Shown: positions 58,472 through 64,000 of the stretch, in pieces
Position numbering within the stretch: position 1 is the first letter of the stretch
How the letters are laid out: every line of letters starts with the position of its first letter
NCBI GenBank assembly: GCA_947034885.2
Contig: OX344749.2
Location: 4,913,501-4,977,500 of the forward strand
From: Thuidium tamariscinum
Taxonomy: Eukaryota > Streptophyta > Bryopsida > Hypnales > Thuidiaceae
Reading direction: 5' to 3'
Length of the DNA: 64,000 nucleotides
Program-made: the position numbers and the translations under genes
Notes under the pieces: generated by a model
The model's database searches: none
Told to the model about the DNA's origin: nothing
What the model saw: the letters and a program-made list of their open reading frames with translations, nothing else

Positions 58472-60037
58472 TGAAGTTTCTTTATGAGCAAAGTCTATGA
58501 GTCTTGAAACTCAAATTCATTATAGTGATGGACATTTTCATGAGTCTTCACATTCAATGTCATTGGAATGTTAGACGTTTCAAGCTTTGCATGAGTGGTA
58601 ACATTTTGAATCATAAATATATATATATACATAAATATAATGAAATAACTTGAACTGCACTTTTCCTTCGGTTTGATTTTTCCTTGCATGGGGAATTTAA
58701 TTACACTTTGGTTGACTAATTAATTCATGAAATTGAAACAGCTTGTAGGGAAATCGGATTAAATTATTATGACTTACATCTCTTTTAAGAAAATCAGGAG
58801 GCTGGCATGAAATTATTTGGTAAATCAGTTGCAAATGAATAATATCAGTGCAAACTGCCATTTCTATAGCCAAAGAGTAAAAAATCTGAGAATTGTTTTT
58901 TTTCACATCTAACCATAGAATTTTATACCTAATTAATATGAAAGTGTGTGGAAAAATTTCAAATTTTTGGCTGCACAAAGTGCAAGATGTTTGGGTTTGA
59001 AGTGAAGAAAACTAATTCTCACGTACATTGCAAGGCTAGGTTATTTGACTTTGAATCTTTTTAACTTCAATTTTTTGCACTACAAAGTTTTGAGTTTAAG
59101 TCTTTATAGTGGAAAATTCAATTGAGAATTTAGGAAAACAAAATGAATTCAAAAAAACTTAATTTTCATCCTCTAAAAAGTTGCCTTAAGTACAAGTAGA
59201 TATGAGATTATAGAAGGAAGATATAAATTATTAAGATCTATAAGATGGAATTAAAATGCACCATTCTCAATGGTAAGGTTATTCTAGAAAGCAAACTAAA
59301 CAATGAAGAATTTCTTTTTGGAATAATTGGAAAAATTGCATTCAAAAATAAATCCTACAAGTTATTTTTTCAAAAAGATGCTTAGATTGTCCAAAAAACA
59401 AGATTGTCCATAACTTTCACATGACTTATTCAAATGAAATGAATCAAGGCTTTCAATGTAGACCAAAATGTAACCTATGAGACTTTTTAAAAGAATTTTA
59501 ATTAAATTTTTCTTTTTGTTTCTCGGTGTTCTATGTTTTGAGCTTACTTAGACATAACTTTTGTTCTCAAGCACCTATTAAGAAAACTACTCATGTTCCC
59601 TAAAAGGCCCTTCTTCAAGGGAGTGTTCGAGTCTCCTATAGGAACTTGTAAAAATTATAATCCTATGAATTTTTTCACTTTTTTTATCTTCAAAAATAGT
59701 TTCAAAATATCATGACATAAATTTGCATTGTAGGTACCTACCTAAAATTCCATTTGTCTACTAAATGGAAAATGGTCCTTCAAGGGTTAATAATGGCTTC
59801 ACATGATTTTTTTGACAATAACATTAACCCCTAAAGCCCTATTGCATGATTTTAAAAAAAAAATTACTTTTGGACAAGTCGACATTCCTAGAGCAATCTT
59901 ATGATTATATTTACTAGATTCTTTTGAATCTTCTTCTAGGCTATTGTATTTCACTACTAGCTCAATGCTTGGAAAATTTTGTGACAATTTGAGGTGTAGT
60001 AAAAAAGTTATGTTTTAAACCAAAAAAAATTTCAAAC
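58472..60037. other. AT-rich spacer with element ends
   Basis: 59100-59600 is a diverged, inverted relative of the E3 family and includes the conserved module at 59400-59460. Two further TTAA ends lie close together: inverted TTAACCCTTGAAGGACC ending at 59790, and TTAACCCCTAAAGCCC starting at 59824. No gene is supported. A (TA)n run lies near 58617-58629. Confidence 0.45.
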
Positions 60038-60208
60038 CACTGCAAGAGAATGAGGTCTTTTAAGTAGTGTTCTAGAGATCATGTCTTTTAAGTAATGTCT
60101 TTTAATGCATCTTTCAAGTAAAATTTTACTTAAAGACACATTAAAAGACATTACTTAAAATATATGATGTTTGGAACACTACTTAAAAGACCCCATTCTC
60201 TTGTAGTG
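60038..60208. mobile_element. CACTA-type MITE, 171 bp, with AAC target duplication
   Basis: The ends read CACTGCAAGAGAATGAGGTC and inverted CACTACAAGAGAATGGGGTC, continuing into TTTTAAGTAGTGTTC pairing with GAACACTACTTAAAA. The 3-base direct repeat AAC flanks both ends (60035-60037 and 60209-60211). It is the same superfamily as the element at 40733-40925, and both share a TTTTAAGTA-type inner arm. It has no transposase. Confidence 0.9.
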
Positions 60209-60288
60209 AACAAGGGCAATTTAGGCAACCATACTAGATTGATTCAATTAGGCTAAATTTTTTTAAAATGTTTTCAACACACTTATTA

Positions 60289-60379
60289 CTCCCTCAGTAC
60301 TACTATAAGCTTCCTAAATTCTTTCTACAAAGACTTTAAGTCAATTTGATTTAGGAAGCTTTTAGTAGGACTAATGGAG
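60289..60379. mobile_element. Stowaway-like MITE, 91 bp, TA target site
   Basis: The left end, CTCCCTCAGTACTACTA then AAGCTTCCTAAAT, pairs with the inverted right end, CTCCATTAGTCCTACTAAAA then GCTTCCTAAAT. TA flanks both ends (60287-60288 and 60380-60381). The CTCCCT terminus and TA target fit the Stowaway type of the Tc1/mariner superfamily. It has no coding capacity. Confidence 0.8.
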
Positions 60380-60381
60380 TA

Positions 60382-63300
60382 ACTCTTAAAGCATAGACTT
60401 GTGACCATGAAAATCATTTATTTTGATACCATGGGAATCATCACTTTAAGAAATCCAAAAGCACTCCACTTGAAAGTCAAACTACTTTAGAAGATCTCTC
60501 CTTTCCACATAATATGTTGAAGATGAATAGTTGCATTTTTGTCCCAAACAAAAAGATTTTTTGTCATCCATTTGGATACTAAACTTTTGTATCATTGTCT
60601 TTGGATTAATCTCTAAAATTTAATGACTGCATTTAACTCCAAAACTACTTCACTAAATCTATCATTTCTAATGAAAAGGAATACAATGGAAAAAGAATAC
60701 TATTTGCATAATCAATTATAGGATATTGTAAAATAATGAGTGGAAAAAGTTTTATATATTTTGACCAATAGATTTTAAGATATTAGTGTTCAAAATACCA
60801 AAAAGAAACCACTATATTTTGTACCTTGCTTTGGGGTCCTTGTAAGAACCACCTACCATTTTTGTCTCAAAACATTCTATTTCATTAAGTGCTAAAATTT
60901 TTGGAATAAAAAATATTTTAAAAAATATTATTAATTTTAAAAACATTAAAAATATTATATTTATGAAAAAATTCATGCCTAGGAAATTTATTTCTAAAAG
61001 TTATGTACAAAACAAAAATGATGGATAATACCAATCTTTAACTTGAATGTGTTCCTTCTCAATCTTTTGCATTTCAGGGAAAATAATAAAAATTGTGTTC
61101 ATTGCACTTGTACAAAGGTAGTACTTTTTGAGCACATGTGGAAGGAGGACGCCTTACTCTTTTTCAAAAAACATTTTTGCAAACTTGTGTGTAAATTTAG
61201 TATAGGCCATTGTTTTTCCAATTTTGACCTTTGAATTTGCACTTTAGAATCAAATGTGTACTTCACTCCCACGGGGGGGACACTTCCCGCATTTTAGCAA
61301 CCCATATGCAGTGGAATATATGGTAGATTTAATTCATTTTGGATAATATTTATAAGTATTTATAAAGGAATTACATTTAAAGTAGGGGATATGAAAAGTA
61401 GCAGGTCCATAACAAGTAATGTAGATAGCCAAAAATATGGTCCATTAATTTTTAGGTACATGTAATTTAGGGACAAAAGAATTAAATCGAAGGAATTGTA
61501 TTTAGTAGGGTCTATTTATACATCAAAATTATAGCATAGTACTATGTCAGGCTTATAGTATAGTACTCGTACATCAAAGTTACAAGATGAAATTCCAAAT
61601 CAGTGGATGAAGGTGCAATTTCACAAACTTAGAGTTTTAGGAGAGCCATTGGGTGGCAAATGTTAGATTGAATGTTTTTTTCAAATGTACAAGTATGTAT
61701 AAAAAATACAGCAGGGTGTTGTTGTTGTAGTTTTTTCATTTGCTGGCAGACATTTCTTCTTATCCGCATTTGGACATTGAGGCACATTTTCAGTACTTTG
61801 CACATTTAGTAAGTCTTTCATTGACTTTGGCTCTATGTTTTTCAACACATTCTTTATATGGCTTTTAATTGTTGGGTACAACTTTCAATTCTAATGTTTT
61901 GTGTTTAATTCATTCATGCTAATTGGTGTTTAGAAATTTAATATTTTTTCCTATAAACTTTTTCCTTGTCACTTTTACTTTCTCATTAGTTTTTTATTTA
62001 GTTTTTTTAATTACAAGAAATATAGGCTAAAAAATATTGCGTTGACCTATGTATTATAAGGAATGATATGGATGATTATATAGGAATTCTTTTGCATTAG
62101 GTAATCATAGGCTCCCTCTTAATGTTGCCGAGGAGGTAAATAGGCCCCCCAAAAATACCCATCTGCTGCATGTGGATCCCCCAAATGTAGTGAGAGTGTC
62201 TCCCTCCGTGTTCACTCTCCACCAATTGCAAGAATAAACATCCAACTAGGGACCATCTAATAATGATAATTCAATTTTTTGAAATTAAAAAAATTTACTC
62301 AATGTCTACAACTACAACATGTGCCTTCATTTCAAATTTCATATAAAATTGACATACAATGCAAAAGTTATGAACAAAAGACCACTCACATATGGCCAAG
62401 GGGACAAATAAAGGACAAAATTTCCCTTATAATCACCCTTTACTAGGTTTTAAGACATTGAATACCCTTAACTTAAAACTTTTGCTCTGTAGGGTAATTT
62501 CAAGTTTAAATATTTGTTGTGGAGAAATGAGTTGAAAATCTATGAAAAAATTCCAAAAAAGATTCAATAATTTTTGAAAACTATGATGATTGAATTTAGC
62601 CTAATCACATACTAAGGTTTTGTTTTTCTAAAAAGTCATCTACATCACTCTCAAAACAGAAGTCTCTATAACCCTTATATTACAAATTGAAATAAAATGA
62701 ATCAAAGTTTAATTTCCATGCAAATATAATATCTTATGTAAGGAAAGAATTCTCGCATCAATTTTTTTGATACATGAAAAGTCAGTCATTTTGGGCCTAG
62801 GAGTGCGTGAATTTTTCTATAAAATATCTACTACAATAATAATTACATTTTCTAAAAAATAATACATTTTCTTACCTTCAAGAAAAGTCTTAAGTCTTAA
62901 AAGTCATACAAGCAAATAATTTGGAGTTATAGGCCTTTGAAATTAGACATTTTAATTTCGGGACATTGCGTGAATTTTGAAAACATATGTTGTTAATCCT
63001 AAAACAACATACTCATCACTATGGTCATCAACCCCTTTTTTTCTGGCACCATGGGGTCCGATTGCACCATTTCAAAATAAATGCCTTGTTTTCACCAAAT
63101 AAAAGTAATATTTTTTTGCCAAAAATTTTCCAGTTTTCTTTTAAAAAAGGATGAAGTCATTGAATTTTGGATGAAAAAGTATATGAATATGATGGAAAAG
63201 TGTTTTTAAGTCCAAAAAATGGATGAATGTAAAAATACAATGCTTCGCCAAATTTGAAGTGATTGCCATCTTGGCACTTTCTCAAAAAGTGAAAAAGGAC

Positions 63301-64000
63301 TAGTGGTTATCAAGCATGTAATTATCTTCTCATTTTATTAAAATGTAGATTTGTTATTTCTATATATTCTCTAAAAGTCATTAATAGGATTATTCATTTT
63401 GTCTTTGCATCCTATTGGAGTTAACCATGAAAGGTTGGTCAAGAATTGTACATGCAATACACTATTTGACAACAAAAATACAAGTCATATACTAAAATGT
63501 CACAAGATATACACCATAGGTTTGATAATTCAACTACTAACATCTTTTACTCAGATTTTATTATAACATCTAAAGCATATCATAAAAGTGTAGGATGTAC
63601 AATAACAATCTAAATTGGGAGTGTTGTATATCTTTGGACCCTATTTCAAAAATTGTATCATTATTGTGACCCTCAAATTGTATTCCTATTGTATCAAATT
63701 CACAAGCAAAAATACATACTAGGTCTAAAATTGGGCTTTGAAGACCTTTGAGGATTGACCTCCAAAAGACAAAGCCATGTTTCTTGGCAATATAGTGAAT
63801 TGGAGCAACTCACTCCAACTAAATTTTTTTTCCTTTGAAATTTATGTACAACATGGGGACAAGTTTCCTCTTTAAGGCCCTAAAACTTTCATGACTCCTA
63901 AATTCATTGTTAAAAAATTATTGTATCATATGTAGTTTCTTCTTTAGCCAAGTAGTCCACATAAATAAGAAAATATCACTTCTTATTAAAAAAATATTTG
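60382..64000. other. AT-rich spacer to the window end
   Basis: No credible gene. Frames of 63-66 codons near 61043 and 61681 show no recognisable domain. A C/G-rich blip (CACGGGGGGGACAC) lies near 61270. Low-complexity AT-rich sequence dominates; no defined element was resolved. Confidence 0.45.

Noticed and set aside
9083..59840. CCCTAAA/TTTAGGG strings considered as interstitial telomere repeats
   Set aside because: They occur singly at element ends next to TTAA, not as tandem arrays.

Overview
The window looks like nuclear DNA of a land plant. It has short exons with GT-AG introns, a plant-type pectin methylesterase, relics of a plant EMSY-LIKE histone-reader gene and of a diacylglycerol kinase, and long AT-rich spacers filled with short non-autonomous transposons. 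I suspect a bryophyte such as a moss, because a few compact genes sit in very AT-rich spacer DNA, but no sequence signature here proves the clade. No bacterial, organellar, rRNA, tRNA or CRISPR feature was seen.

Layout. 1-1300 is a GC-richer island without a secure gene. 1220-3430 holds duplicated repeat copies. 4235-6365 (minus strand) is a complete five-exon pectin methylesterase of 375 residues with a secretion signal and all catalytic residues. 7370-24000 is gene-poor and made of decayed inverted-repeat elements. 24402-25706 (minus strand) is an intronless, stop- and frameshift-bearing copy of an EMSY-LIKE gene (ENT, Tudor-like and C-terminal helical parts), with a MITE-like element beside it. 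25700-37090 is again repeat DNA. 38284-38691 encodes a small single-pass membrane protein whose start abuts a three-copy 126-bp tandem repeat. 39780-47140 is a dense transposon patchwork: a long foldback, a CACTA MITE, a poly-A retroposon with target duplication, a nested Tourist-like MITE and more. 47768-48286 may hold exons of an organelle-targeted protein. 51267-52091 is an intact unknown serine-rich protein, followed at 52525-53221 by a miniature diacylglycerol-kinase-like gene or relic. 54596-54773 (minus strand) is an isolated exon-like segment. 57516-60379 holds another large TTAA-bounded element, a second CACTA MITE and a Stowaway-like MITE. The rest to 64000 is AT-rich spacer.

The most notable signal is a set of repeats bounded by TTAA followed by a terminal inverted repeat close to YYCCTAAAG. 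Four have both ends, and at least seven further ends are present. TTAA boundaries with a C-rich terminus recall the piggyBac superfamily, which would be unusual for a plant. No transposase is encoded in the window, so all these elements would be non-autonomous or dead. The genes show no shared pathway; the cell-wall enzyme, the membrane protein and the relics look like unrelated neighbours.
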